From Streptomyces inhibens (GTDB lineage: Bacteria; Actinomycetota; Actinomycetes; Streptomycetales; Streptomycetaceae), in NCBI RefSeq assembly GCF_003389455.1, contig NZ_QUAC01000016.1, forward strand, positions 1-43,825: DNA of 43,825 bases, written 5' to 3'. The notes beneath the pieces were generated by a model. It saw only the letters and a list, made by a program, of their open reading frames with translations. It had not been told where the DNA came from and did no database searches. A program made the position numbers and the translations under genes. This document shows, piece by piece, positions 30,758 through 38,560 of this stretch (position 1 is its first letter; each line of letters opens with the position of its first letter).

Positions 30758-32224
30758 CTACGGAGACGTGGTCGGAGGCGCCGCCGAGTTACCGAGCGGG
30801 CCCGCACTGACGGACCCGGGCGTGGGTGTCGCGGGCCAGTGCCCCCCGTTGCGCCAATAATCCTGGATCTCCTCCAACTGGCGCCCCTTGGTCTCGGGTG
30901 CGGTGGCGGAGGCGAAGACCAGCGCGGCGAGCGCAAGGACGCCGAGGCCCGCGAACGTCCGCGCCGCGCCGGCCCAGGCCATCAAGGAAGGGAAGAACTG
31001 GGCGATCAGGAGATTGGCCACCAGGTCGGCCGTGAGCATCACCGACGCCCCGGTGGAGCGCAGCTGAGCGGGGAACGCCTCGCTCGCATAGACCCAGATC
31101 AGCGATCCGAAGCCGAAGTTGAAGGCCGCGGTGAACAGAAGGATGGCGCCGAAGCCCACCCAGGTAGTGGCACCGTGCAGATCCCCCATGCCGAAGACCG
31201 CGGTCAGGACGGCGAGCATCACGACCATCGTGCCGATGCCGCAGAGCAGCACCACCCGGCGGCCGAGCCGGTCGATGATGAGGATGGCGAGAACCGTCGC
31301 GGCAAGGGAAGCGAGCTGGACGAAAGACGGCAGCAGGAAGTTCTGGCCGTTGCCGGTGAAGCCCATCTCCTCGAAGATCTGCGGGCTGTAGTACGTCACG
31401 GCGTTGATGCCGGTGATCTGGCAGAAGAAGCCGAGGCCGACGACGAAGAACGTGGCGCGGGCGTACGGCTTGCGCAGCAGGGCGCGCGCCGAGCCACCGC
31501 GCTCCTCCGTGAGCGCTGCGCCCACGGCAGCCACCTCGGCATGCGGATCGACATCGGGGTCGGTCATGGCCATGACCTCAACGGCTCGCTCCGTACGCCC
31601 CTTGAGGACGTACCAACGCGGAGTGTCCGGCAACCGGAGCAACGGGATCACGACGAGCGCCGCCGGGATCGCGGAGAGGCCGAGCATCCAGCGCCAGTGC
31701 CCGCCGCCGGACAGACCCCAGTTGACGAAGTACGTGATGACGATGCCCGCGACCGTGGCCACTTGATAGGCAGCGACGGACGCACCGCGGATACGCGCCG
31801 GCGTCGATTCGGCGACGTAGAGCGGGGCGGCGACGATCGAGATGCCGATGGCGATGCCGAGCAGGAACCGGACGATGTCCAGCACGACGACGTTGGGCGC
31901 GAGGGCGGAAAGCGCGACGAAGACGGCGTACGAGCCGGCGACGATCAGCATCGCGGCCTTGCGGCCCAGGGCGTCGGCAAGCTTGCCGCCGATCAGCGCG
32001 CCCACGATGGAGCCGAACACCAGGATGCTGTTGACCAGGCCTTTCTCGGCCTCGGTGAGGTGGAAGTCCTTGCTCAGGAACACCAGGGCACCGGAGATGC
32101 TGCCGGTGTCATAGCCGTAGATGACGCCGACGACGGCGCCGGTGAGTGCGAACAGCCTGCCGGTGCGGCGTGTGGTCTTGGGTGACGGCTGCGGGGGCGT
32201 CTCGGAGAGCGTGGCAATGGACAT
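30758..32224 (-). CDS. MFS sugar porter family transporter
   Basis: A 488-residue permease with twelve membrane segments and the sugar porter signatures: IYGYDTGSISGAL in helix 1, GGKLADALGRKAAM after helix 2, LYVAESTPARIRG after helix 4-6, DRLGRRVVLL and the PETKGRQLEEI end motif. It should take up a hexose or amino sugar by proton symport. ATG at 32224 has AAAGGAC eight bases upstream and starts the conserved region after a short hydrophilic tail. It is divergent from the SIS-domain gene, so one operator region may control import and breakdown. Unlike PTS routes, import by this type leaves the sugar unphosphorylated. Confidence 0.92.
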   Translation of the reverse strand: MSIATLSETPPQPSPKTTRRTGRLFALTGAVVGVIYGYDTGSISGALVFLSKDFHLTEAEKGLVNSILVFGSIVGALIGGKLADALGRKAAMLIVAGSYAVFVALSALAPNVVVLDIVRFLLGIAIGISIVAAPLYVAESTPARIRGASVAAYQVATVAGIVITYFVNWGLSGGGHWRWMLGLSAIPAALVVIPLLRLPDTPRWYVLKGRTERAVEVMAMTDPDVDPHAEVAAVGAALTEERGGSARALLRKPYARATFFVVGLGFFCQITGINAVTYYSPQIFEEMGFTGNGQNFLLPSFVQLASLAATVLAILIIDRLGRRVVLLCGIGTMVVMLAVLTAVFGMGDLHGATTWVGFGAILLFTAAFNFGFGSLIWVYASEAFPAQLRSTGASVMLTADLVANLLIAQFFPSLMAWAGAARTFAGLGVLALAALVFASATAPETKGRQLEEIQDYWRNGGHWPATPTPGSVSAGPLGNSAAPPTTSP

Positions 32225-32580
32225 AGGAAGTCCTTTGTGCGGCGGAGCGGCCTTGCTGCATGACTGATCTTGCGAGTATTCGGCGACTTTCACGCAACTG
32301 TCAACAGATCATTTCCAGCCCCGCCCCACCCTCTCCATCCATCCCCCTCCCTGCATTCGCCGCGCTCAGACACCCAACCAGACCATCACCTCATCGCTCC
32401 CCTCTGCTGCATCCACTCGTACGAGGGATGGAGCGCGGACGCAATCATGCGTACAGTCGATTGCAACAAAGCTAAATCTTGCAGCTTCACTCACACGAAG
32501 CCGCAGGACATGCAGACAGACATACGTGCAGACGTACGCAAAACAGTCGGACCGTTTCACGCATCACGGGAGGGTGGGTC
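32225..32580. promoter_or_regulatory. divergent regulatory region of the sugar cluster
   Basis: This 356-base stretch is clearly richer in A/T than its neighbours. It contains the 9-base word TTTCACGCA twice in the same direction (32288-32296 and 32555-32563), and the inverted repeat TACGT-GCAG-ACGTA (32523-32536). The DeoR protein of the cluster is the likely ligand of one of these. No coding sequence is supported here. Confidence 0.5.
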
Positions 32581-33486
32581 ATGAGCGAGACCTCGTACAT
32601 GGAGCAGGAGCTGCACAGCCAGCCGGAGACCTGGCGGGAGGCCGCGCGGATCGGGGCGGCGGACGGCCCGCTGCCCAAGGCCGGACAGCGGGTAGCCGTC
32701 GTCGGCTGCGGCACCTCATGGTTCATGGCGCAGTCGTATGCGGCACTGCGCGAGAGCGCCGGGCTGGGTGTGACGGATCCGTTCGCCGCCTCCGAGGCAT
32801 TCCTCGGCAGCGACCGCGGCTATGACGCGGTGGTGGCGATCACCCGCTCCGGCACCACGACCGAGGTGCTGCGCGTACTCGACGCCGTCAAGGGACGCAT
32901 CCCCACGGTGACGATCATCGGCGACACCGAGACGCCGGCGGTCGCGATCTCCGACGAGACGGTCGCGCTCCCGTTCGCCGACGAGAAGTCGGTCGTGCAG
33001 ACCCGTTTCGCGACGACGGCGCTGACGCTGCTGCGCGCGCATCTGGGCGAGGACATCTCCCGGGCGGTGACCGACGCGCAGGAGGCGCTGGCGGCACCGA
33101 TGGAGCAAGCCTGGGTGGACGCGGAGCAGTTCTCGTTCCTCGGCACGGGCTGGACCTTCGGCCTGGCCAACGAGGCTGCCCTCAAGATGCGGGAGGCATC
33201 GCAGAGTTGGACGGAGTCCTACCCCGCGATGGAGTACCGCCACGGCCCGATCGCGATAGCTGCGCCGGGCCGGGTGACCTGGCTGTTCGGCCAGGCGCCG
33301 GATGGGCTCGAAGCGGATGTGGTGCGGACCGGTGCGCACTTCGTGCGCCATGCGCGCGATCCGCTGGCCGATCTGGTGCTGGTCCAGCGGGTGGCTCTGG
33401 AGCGGGCCCGCGCTCGCGGCCTGGACCCGGACAACCCGCGCAGTCTGACCCGTTCGGTGATGCTCGACGCCCCTGCCGCCTCGTAG
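32581..33486 (+). CDS. SIS domain protein, AgaS-like sugar-phosphate isomerase/deaminase
   Basis: A 301-residue protein with two SIS folds. The first begins VAVVGCGTSWFMAQSYAALRESAGLG and holds AITRSGTTTEVLRVLDAVKG, the phosphosugar loop; the second starts FSFLGTGWTFGLANEAALKMREAS and ends in SYPAMEYRHGPIAI. This is the arrangement of the isomerase half of glucosamine-6-phosphate synthase and of AgaS, the galactosamine-6-phosphate deaminase/isomerase. With an aldolase next door it probably turns an amino-sugar phosphate into tagatose- or fructose-6-phosphate plus ammonia. ATG at 32581 has GGGAGG nine bases upstream. The aldolase gene follows after 58 bases. Confidence 0.88.
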   Translation: MSETSYMEQELHSQPETWREAARIGAADGPLPKAGQRVAVVGCGTSWFMAQSYAALRESAGLGVTDPFAASEAFLGSDRGYDAVVAITRSGTTTEVLRVLDAVKGRIPTVTIIGDTETPAVAISDETVALPFADEKSVVQTRFATTALTLLRAHLGEDISRAVTDAQEALAAPMEQAWVDAEQFSFLGTGWTFGLANEAALKMREASQSWTESYPAMEYRHGPIAIAAPGRVTWLFGQAPDGLEADVVRTGAHFVRHARDPLADLVLVQRVALERARARGLDPDNPRSLTRSVMLDAPAAS

Positions 33487-33544
33487 CGATCCGCCTCCCC
33501 CTCACCACGTCGATCCTCCCCACCCGCAAGGGAGTCCGATTCCC

Positions 33545-34426
33545 ATGCCCCTCGTTCCGACCTCATCGATCGTCGACACCGCGCGTGAGGCGCGGGTCGG
33601 TGCCGCAGCCTTCAATGTCATCCATCTGGAAACCGCCGAGGCCCTTGTCACCGCCGCCGAGCGCACGGATATCCCCCTGATCCTGCAGATCAGCGAGAAC
33701 TGCGTCCGCTACCACGGCAGCCTGCTGCCCATCACCCGCGCCACCCTCGCCCTCGCCGAGGCTTCCGCCGCCCCGATCGCGGTGCACCTCGATCACATCA
33801 CCGATGCGGAACTGGTCCACCAGGGCATCACCGCCGGGGTGGGTTCGGTCATGGTGGATGCCTCCGCGCTCCCCTACGAAGAGAACGTCGCCACCACTGC
33901 CGAACTCACCGCTTGGTGCCACGACCGCGGCGCCTATGTCGAGGCGGAGCTCGGCGAGGTCGGCGGCAAGGACGGGGTGCACGCACCAGGAGTGCGCACG
34001 GACCCGGACGAGGCGCTGGCCTTTGTCCGCGCGACAGGCGTGGACGCCCTCGCTGTGGCCGTCGGCTCGTCACATGCGATGCACGAGCGCACGGCCGTAC
34101 TCGACAAGGACCTCATCACCGCGCTGCACACCGCCCTGCCGGTGCCACTGGTACTGCACGGCTCCTCCGGAGTACCGGACGACGAACTCCGCCGCGCCAT
34201 CGCCGCCGGAATGACGAAGATCAACATCTCCACCCATCTGGTCTCCGTCTTCACTCACTCGATACGACAGACGCTGGGCGCGGATCCGTCCCTCGTCGAC
34301 TCCCGGAAGTACGTCAAGCCGGCCCGGGAGGCAGTGGCCGAGGAGGCCGCAAGACTGCTGGACGTACTGGGCACTCCGGCAACGGTCCCAGGCCAATACG
34401 CGACCCAGGCGCCGGCTCGGGGGTGA
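33545..34426 (+). CDS. class II ketose-bisphosphate aldolase (GatY/KbaY-like)
   Basis: A 293-residue zinc-dependent class II aldolase. Zinc ligands appear in VHLDHITD (two His around the catalytic Asp), in the AVGSSHAMHE region and in LVLHGSSGV; EAELGEVGGKDG is the conserved glutamate loop and KINISTHL the phosphate-binding strand. The tagatose-bisphosphate type (GatY/KbaY, AgaY) is the best match by context, cleaving tagatose- or fructose-1,6-bisphosphate to triose phosphates. GGGAG lies ten bases before ATG. It forms an operon with the SIS gene. No phosphofructo- or tagatose-kinase gene is present, so the bisphosphate must be made by an enzyme encoded elsewhere. Confidence 0.92.
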   Translation: MPLVPTSSIVDTAREARVGAAAFNVIHLETAEALVTAAERTDIPLILQISENCVRYHGSLLPITRATLALAEASAAPIAVHLDHITDAELVHQGITAGVGSVMVDASALPYEENVATTAELTAWCHDRGAYVEAELGEVGGKDGVHAPGVRTDPDEALAFVRATGVDALAVAVGSSHAMHERTAVLDKDLITALHTALPVPLVLHGSSGVPDDELRRAIAAGMTKINISTHLVSVFTHSIRQTLGADPSLVDSRKYVKPAREAVAEEAARLLDVLGTPATVPGQYATQAPARG

Positions 34427-35060
34427 TCCGGCAGAGTCGATGCCCGTCCCGGCAACGAGCCCAGCACGACGGACTACTCCCTCAGCCACTCGGACTGGAC
34501 TCATAACGCGATTCTGGCCGTCGACGACCAGGACCACATCGACCCCGGCCCGTGCTGGCCTGAGCTGGCCACACTCCTCGACGCCCCACCCCCGGGCAGC
34601 CGGCGTCCCCAATCCGCACGACCGTCTTCCCCCACCACTCCCCGCTTCACCTACTACTCCCCGCACTCGTACTACTCCCGCACTCGGCGACTCCAACATC
34701 CCAACGAAGCCATCAACAAGGTGACGGCGGCACTCGCCCGTCACGGCCACAACGCCTACCGGACTGCGAGCCACCGACTCGACGACTCCTTCAAGGGCAT
34801 CCGATGTGAGGTGCCGAGTCGTAGTGGTTCGACGCGGACGGCCGCAGCTGGGTCTGCGACGGCGAGCACAGTCCTCGCCGGTCACCCCTCAGCGACCATC
34901 CGCCGGACGCACAATGCGCGGCCTTGACCACCGCCTCACCCCGACAAACGCACGACCACCACATCGAACAATTCGGACAGCACCGACGACGGCAGGAAGG
35001 AGAACAAGGTGGAGTACGAGGGCGCCTACCGGGCGTCACCGTGGCCGACTGAAACGAATT
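34427..35060 (+). pseudogene. decayed gene of unknown family downstream of the aldolase
   Basis: The frame that ends with the aldolase stop codon stays open afterwards and looks coding: TDYSLSHSDWTHNAILAVDD and QDHIDPGPCWPELATLLD, later INKVTAALARHGHNAYRTAS and HRLDDSFKGIRCEVPS (about 34472-34815). There is no start codon with a ribosome site. Past 34830 the coding sense moves to another frame (FDADGRSWVCDGEHSPRRSP then LSDHPPDA). A duplication of TACTACTCCC(C)GCACTCG at 34652-34687 inserts YYSPHSYYS. The picture is a small gene with a lost start, one slippage duplication and one frameshift. I do not recognise the family. Confidence 0.45.
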
Positions 35061-35073
35061 AGGCTCGCACGCT

Positions 35074-35877
35074 ATGAAGCGCCATGAACGGATGAACGCA
35101 CTGCTCGAGCTGCTCGGGGACCGGGGCCGGGTGGATGTCGAGGAGGCGGCGACCGCACTGGAGGTCTCGGCCGCCACGATGCGGCGCGACATGGACGCCC
35201 TCGCCGAGCAGCAGTTGCTGACCCGCACCCGGGGCGGGGCAGTGCTGAGCTCGGTGGCGTACGACCTGCCGATCCGCTACAAGCACGCTCACCGGTCGGA
35301 GGAGAAGGAGGCGGTGGCAAAGGCCGCGGCGAAGCTGGTCGAGCGCGGGGATGTGGTCGGGCTGAGCGGTGGCACGACAACCACGGCGATCGCCCGGGTG
35401 CTTGCCACCCGTCCGGACTTTGCCGAGGCGGGCCCGCAACCGCATCTGACGATCGTCACCAATTCCCTCAACATCGCCAATGAGCTGGCCGTGCGGCCAC
35501 AGATCAAGATTGTGCTGACCGGCGGGGTGGCGCACTCGCGGTCGTTCGAACTGGTCGGCCCGTTCAGTGAATTGGTGCTGCAGCAGATCTCCATCGACAT
35601 CGCGTTCATCGGGGCCAACGGCATGGACCCGATGATGGGAGCCACGGTGCATGACGAGGCGGAGGCGCGCGTCAATCGCCTCATGGCCGAGCGCGCCCGG
35701 CGTGCCGTGGTCGTTGCGGACTCGTCGAAGATCGGTGAGCGCTGCTTCGCCCGGGTCGGCGACGCGGATGTCTTTGACACGTTCATCACGGACAGCGGCG
35801 CAAAGGAGGCAACCCGTCGTGAGTTTTCGGACCGGGGGCTGAGGGTGGTCACAGCACGCCCGTCCACCACCGATTGA
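35074..35877 (+). CDS. DeoR family transcriptional regulator (AgaR-like)
   Basis: A 267-residue repressor: N-terminal DeoR helix-turn-helix (RMNALLELLGDRGRVDVEEAATALEVSAATMRRDMDAL, residues about 5-42) and a DeoR C-terminal sugar-phosphate sensor (EEKEAVAKAAAKLVERGDVVGLSGGTTTTAIARVL..., with IAFIGANGMDP and VVVADSSKIGERC). Regulators of this type respond to phosphosugars and control adjacent amino-sugar or sugar alcohol genes, here the porter, SIS and aldolase genes. ATG at 35074 follows TAGGCT by eight bases without a ribosome site. GTTTCAGTCGG reads on the minus strand just upstream and resembles part of the region before the SIS gene (CAGTCGGACCGTTTCA), a hint of autoregulation. Confidence 0.9.
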   Translation: MKRHERMNALLELLGDRGRVDVEEAATALEVSAATMRRDMDALAEQQLLTRTRGGAVLSSVAYDLPIRYKHAHRSEEKEAVAKAAAKLVERGDVVGLSGGTTTTAIARVLATRPDFAEAGPQPHLTIVTNSLNIANELAVRPQIKIVLTGGVAHSRSFELVGPFSELVLQQISIDIAFIGANGMDPMMGATVHDEAEARVNRLMAERARRAVVVADSSKIGERCFARVGDADVFDTFITDSGAKEATRREFSDRGLRVVTARPSTTD

Positions 35878-35953
35878 CGCCACCGGGCGACGAAAGCTGG
35901 GCGATCTCCAGGCGGCAACGGCCGAGGGACGACAACCAGCAAATGGCAATGAG

Positions 35954-36030
35954 CGGTTGGCGGTTGGCGGTTGGCGGTTGGCGGTTGGCGGTTGGCGGTT
36001 GGCGGTTGGCGGTTGGCGAATGGCGAATGG
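35954..36030. repeat. heptanucleotide tandem repeat, 9 x CGGTTGG plus 2 x CGAATGG
   Basis: Eleven uninterrupted 7-bp units: nine identical CGGTTGG copies (35954-36016) then two CGAATGG variants (36017-36030). It lies in a 462-base interval without genes (35878-36339). Confidence 0.95.
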
Positions 36031-36108
36031 TCGGCAATCGGTGGCGGGCAGTGGGGTCGGTGAGAGCCGTCGACGGTTGTGAGCGCTGGTGAGTGGCTGG
36101 CGTCGCTG

Positions 36109-36172
36109 AGGGGGTGGGGTGGGTGGGGGGAGCCCCCCGGGGGCGAGGGTAAGGGGAGGGGGCCTCCTCCCC
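36109..36172. other. G-run and G/C hairpin region
   Basis: Runs of three to six G (36109-36130) and GGGGAGG ... CCTCCTCCCC at about 36153-36172 give potential for a G-quadruplex and a hairpin. It may terminate the DeoR transcript or the leftward SDR transcript. Confidence 0.4.
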
Positions 36173-36261
36173 CGGGCCCCGCACCGCCCCACACCGCCCC
36201 GACCCCGCACCGCCCCGACCTCGCTTCGGGCCCAACCTCGCTTCAGGCCCGACTTCCCGGC

Positions 36262-36295
36262 GTCGTGTGGCCTCGTTAGTCGTGTGGCCTCGTTA
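36262..36295. repeat. 17-bp tandem duplication
   Basis: GTCGTGTGGCCTCGTTA occurs twice with no gap (36262-36278, 36279-36295), 45 bases beyond the SDR stop codon. Just before it, ACCTCGCTTC(G/A)GGCCC is also doubled near 36219-36250. Confidence 0.85.
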
Positions 36296-36339
36296 GGGGA
36301 TGGCTGTTGCCTGGGCTCGCATTGAGGGGCTGATGGCTG

Positions 36340-37122
36340 CTACCAGGTGTTGTCGCTACGGAGGGCGGCATCGGCGCCGCCGTCGAGGTAGATGACCTGG
36401 CCGGTGACGTGCGTGTTCTCGGGCGAGGTCAGCCAGGCAAGCAGGGGCGCGACCTGCTCCGGGTGGGCGTGGCCGTGCAGCGGCATGGGGACGCTTGCGT
36501 CGACGACCTTGCGTATCTCGGGGTTGGCGAGCATGGGCTCGGTCATGGGGGTGACGACCGTGCCGGGGGCGACGGCGTTGAGGGGGATGCCGGCGGCGGC
36601 CCAGTCGTCGGAGATGGCCGTACGGCGGACCCAGCGGGCGATGGCTTGCTTGGAGGAGCCGTAGATGGCGTATCCCTCGCCCCTGTCCATGGCGGCCTGA
36701 GCAGCAGAAACGGTTGCGTCCTCGTCTCCGGCGAGTGCCGCGTCGACGATGGCCTGGTCGGTTGGATGGACGGCGGCGACGGACGAGATCAGTACGGCAC
36801 GCGGGTCGGTACCGGCGGTGAGCAGGGGGCACAGGCCTTCGAGGGTGGCGATGACGCCGAAGTAGTTGACCTGGACCGTGAGCGGGATGAAGTGGGCGAG
36901 GCCGGCGCAGGCGATCACGGCGTCGAGGCATCCGCCGGTCAACTCGCGGGCGCGGTCGACCAGTTCAGTACGGCCGTCGGGCGTGGCGAGGTCCGCGGAG
37001 ATGTCGGTGCCTTTGAGGTCGGCGCCGATCACGGTGTGGCCCTGTTCGCGGAGATGGGCCGCGGTGGCCCTGCCTATGCCGGAGGCGGCGCCGGTGACGA
37101 GGTATGTACGGGATCGGGACAT
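36340..37122 (-). CDS. SDR family oxidoreductase
   Basis: A 260-residue short-chain dehydrogenase: cofactor turn TGAASGIG near residues 10-17, NADP/NAD-selecting ADLKGTDIS, ISSVAAVHP with the catalytic serine, and the Y-x-x-x-K pair in YAIYGSSKQAIARW. A segment of about 25 residues between serine and tyrosine is longer than average (DAALAGDEDATVSAAQAAMD), as in 3-alpha-hydroxysteroid dehydrogenase/carbonyl reductase types, so a ketosteroid or carbonyl substrate is possible. ATG at 37122 follows AAAGGAG by eleven bases. A longer frame upstream is low-complexity and crosses the promoter, so it is not used. It is divergent from a TetR gene that probably represses it. Confidence 0.9.
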   Translation of the reverse strand: MSRSRTYLVTGAASGIGRATAAHLREQGHTVIGADLKGTDISADLATPDGRTELVDRARELTGGCLDAVIACAGLAHFIPLTVQVNYFGVIATLEGLCPLLTAGTDPRAVLISSVAAVHPTDQAIVDAALAGDEDATVSAAQAAMDRGEGYAIYGSSKQAIARWVRRTAISDDWAAAGIPLNAVAPGTVVTPMTEPMLANPEIRKVVDASVPMPLHGHAHPEQVAPLLAWLTSPENTHVTGQVIYLDGGADAALRSDNTW

Positions 37123-37477
37123 AGGACGGTCGGCTCCTTTGTTGAGGCGTGGTGGTGGGTGGCGTGTGTTGAAGGGGGCGCGTTTGCTCAGGGGTGGCAC
37201 GTGCTGATTGGTGGTGCGGCCTGGGTGATCGGGGGCGCGATCTGATCGGTGGTGCGTTGTCGCCGGCCCGCTTGTGGCTGGTGGCTGGTGGCTGGTGGCG
37301 CGATCCATGGGCACGCCCGGTGGTGTGGTGAGTGCTGGTCGTGCGCGACGCTCGACGCCGGTGTTGGTGTCGATGTTGATGTTGGTGCTCGTGTTGGTGT
37401 CGTCGGGCTGTGGGGGCATGGGGGCGGCGCCGTCGACGGGCGGTCGGGGCGTCGGGCGGGTTGGTCCGGGCGTTGCC

Positions 37478-37507
37478 AACATACGCATTTTTGGCATGAC
37501 GTGCCAA
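37478..37507 (-). promoter_or_regulatory. SDR promoter overlapping a TetR-type operator
   Basis: On the minus strand TTGGCA (37507-37502), 18 bases, TATGTT (37483-37478). The -35 box is one arm of the perfect inverted repeat TTGGCA-TGACG-TGCCAA (37491-37507); a third TGCCAA half site sits at 37474-37479. A bound repressor would cover the promoter. Confidence 0.6.
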
Positions 37508-37512
37508 TAAGC

Positions 37513-37525
37513 TTGTCTGTGACAA
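37513..37525. promoter_or_regulatory. inverted repeat TTGTC-TGT-GACAA
   Basis: Perfect 5-base arms, 49-61 bases before the TetR start and next to the TTGGCA palindrome. A second operator or the -35 region of the tetR-type gene. Confidence 0.45.
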
Positions 37526-37573
37526 AATTGAGGTCCTGATAGACGGAACGACCCACGCGACCAGGACAGGCGG

Positions 37574-38176
37574 ATGACGGCAGCGCGAGGCAGACCATCG
37601 TTGACCGAGCGGCGGCGGCAGGAGACCCGGCTGGAGATCGCCGAGACCGCGGCGGCCCTGTTTTCCGACCAGGGGTACGACGCGACGACGGTCGAGGACA
37701 TCGCGTCGGCGGCAGGCATCTCGTTGCGCACCTTCTACCGCTACTGCGCGGCGAAGGAGGACGCGCTGACGCCCGTACTGACCTCCGGCGTCGGTCTGCT
37801 CGTCGATGAACTGGCCACGCGGCCTGTCGATGAGCCGCTGACCAGCGCGGTACAGGCAGCGTTCGACTCGTCGGCCTCGGCCCGGCGCCTGGCAGATCCC
37901 GAGCAGGCCCGCCGGCTGGTTCGCATCATGGGCACTGTGCCGGCCATTCGGATGCGGTGGCTTGCCGCCGGGCGGGACATGCAGGACCAGCTGGTGCCGG
38001 TGCTTGCGGCGCGCAAGGGCGCGCCGGAGGACAGCATGGAGGTACGGCTGCTGGCGTGCGCATTGATCGATGCGCTCAGCGTCGCCATGGAGCACTGGGC
38101 GTGGCAGGACGAACCGGAGGACGTGGTCGAGCTGACCCGTCGAGCGTTGAACTATCTGCGTATTGATGAGCTGTAG
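37574..38176 (+). CDS. TetR family transcriptional regulator
   Basis: A 200-residue regulator. The N-terminal helix-turn-helix (RRQETRLEIAETAAALFSDQGYDATTVEDIASAAGISLRTFYRYCAAKED, residues about 14-63) is canonical TetR; the rest is an all-helical ligand domain with no close assignment. ATG at 37574 has a weak AGG site; GRPSLTERRR follows as usual for the family. Divergent from the SDR gene with palindromic operators between, so it most likely represses that gene and itself and is released by the SDR substrate or product. Confidence 0.9.
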   Translation: MTAARGRPSLTERRRQETRLEIAETAAALFSDQGYDATTVEDIASAAGISLRTFYRYCAAKEDALTPVLTSGVGLLVDELATRPVDEPLTSAVQAAFDSSASARRLADPEQARRLVRIMGTVPAIRMRWLAAGRDMQDQLVPVLAARKGAPEDSMEVRLLACALIDALSVAMEHWAWQDEPEDVVELTRRALNYLRIDEL

Positions 38177-38560
38177 GCGGCCTGGACGAGGCCGGGCCCC
38201 GTTTCCGTGAGCCTGTTGGGCCTGTGCGTCCGTTGGACCCGTGAGTGCATTGGGCTCGCTGGTCCGTCGCGAGCTTTGAGTCCGCGAGTGCGTTGGGCCC
38301 CGTGAGTGGGTCGCGAGCCTTGAGTCCCTGAGTCCAGGTGGCCGTGAGTCCGTACGGCCGTGAGTTCGCCGGGAAGGCTACGTTGCGTGAGGTGGGTGCC
38401 TGGATCCGGTAAGGGGAGCGGGGTTCTTGTGTCGCAGTTGTGTCCCCGTGTGGCACCCGGGGCTGATTTTCCTCGGGGGCGTATGGACAATGGGGAATGA
38501 ACGTGCGAAGCCCGTACTGGTTTCGCAGGGGAGTCTGAGTTTTCCATCGGGGGAGATCAC
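38177..38560. repeat. 384-bp gene-free interval with degenerate GAGTCC/TTGGGC repeats
   Basis: GTCGCGAGC(T/C)TTGAGTCC occurs at 38266-38283 and 38310-38327, and (G)TGAGTGC.TTGGGC at about 38241 and 38284. Further GTGAGTCC words follow to 38360. No start codon with a ribosome site and family match was seen. The end (38460-38560) is the promoter region of the small secreted protein. Confidence 0.6.

Larger units (their letters stand above)
37123..37573. promoter_or_regulatory. divergent SDR/TetR control region with short repeats
   Basis: The half nearer the SDR gene holds degenerate GTGGCTG heptamers (about 37263-37298) and GTTGGTGTCGATGTTGATG-like hexamers (about 37360-37400); these form a roughly 350-base leader of no evident coding function. 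The half nearer the TetR gene is A/T-richer and carries the operators listed separately. Confidence 0.45.

Noticed and set aside
32225..32580. DasR (dre) site before the amino-sugar cluster
   Set aside because: No sequence close to the ACTGGTCTAGACCACT type was found; only DeoR-like words.
35954..36030. CRISPR array
   Set aside because: Units are 7 bp with no spacers and no cas genes nearby; simple tandem repeat.
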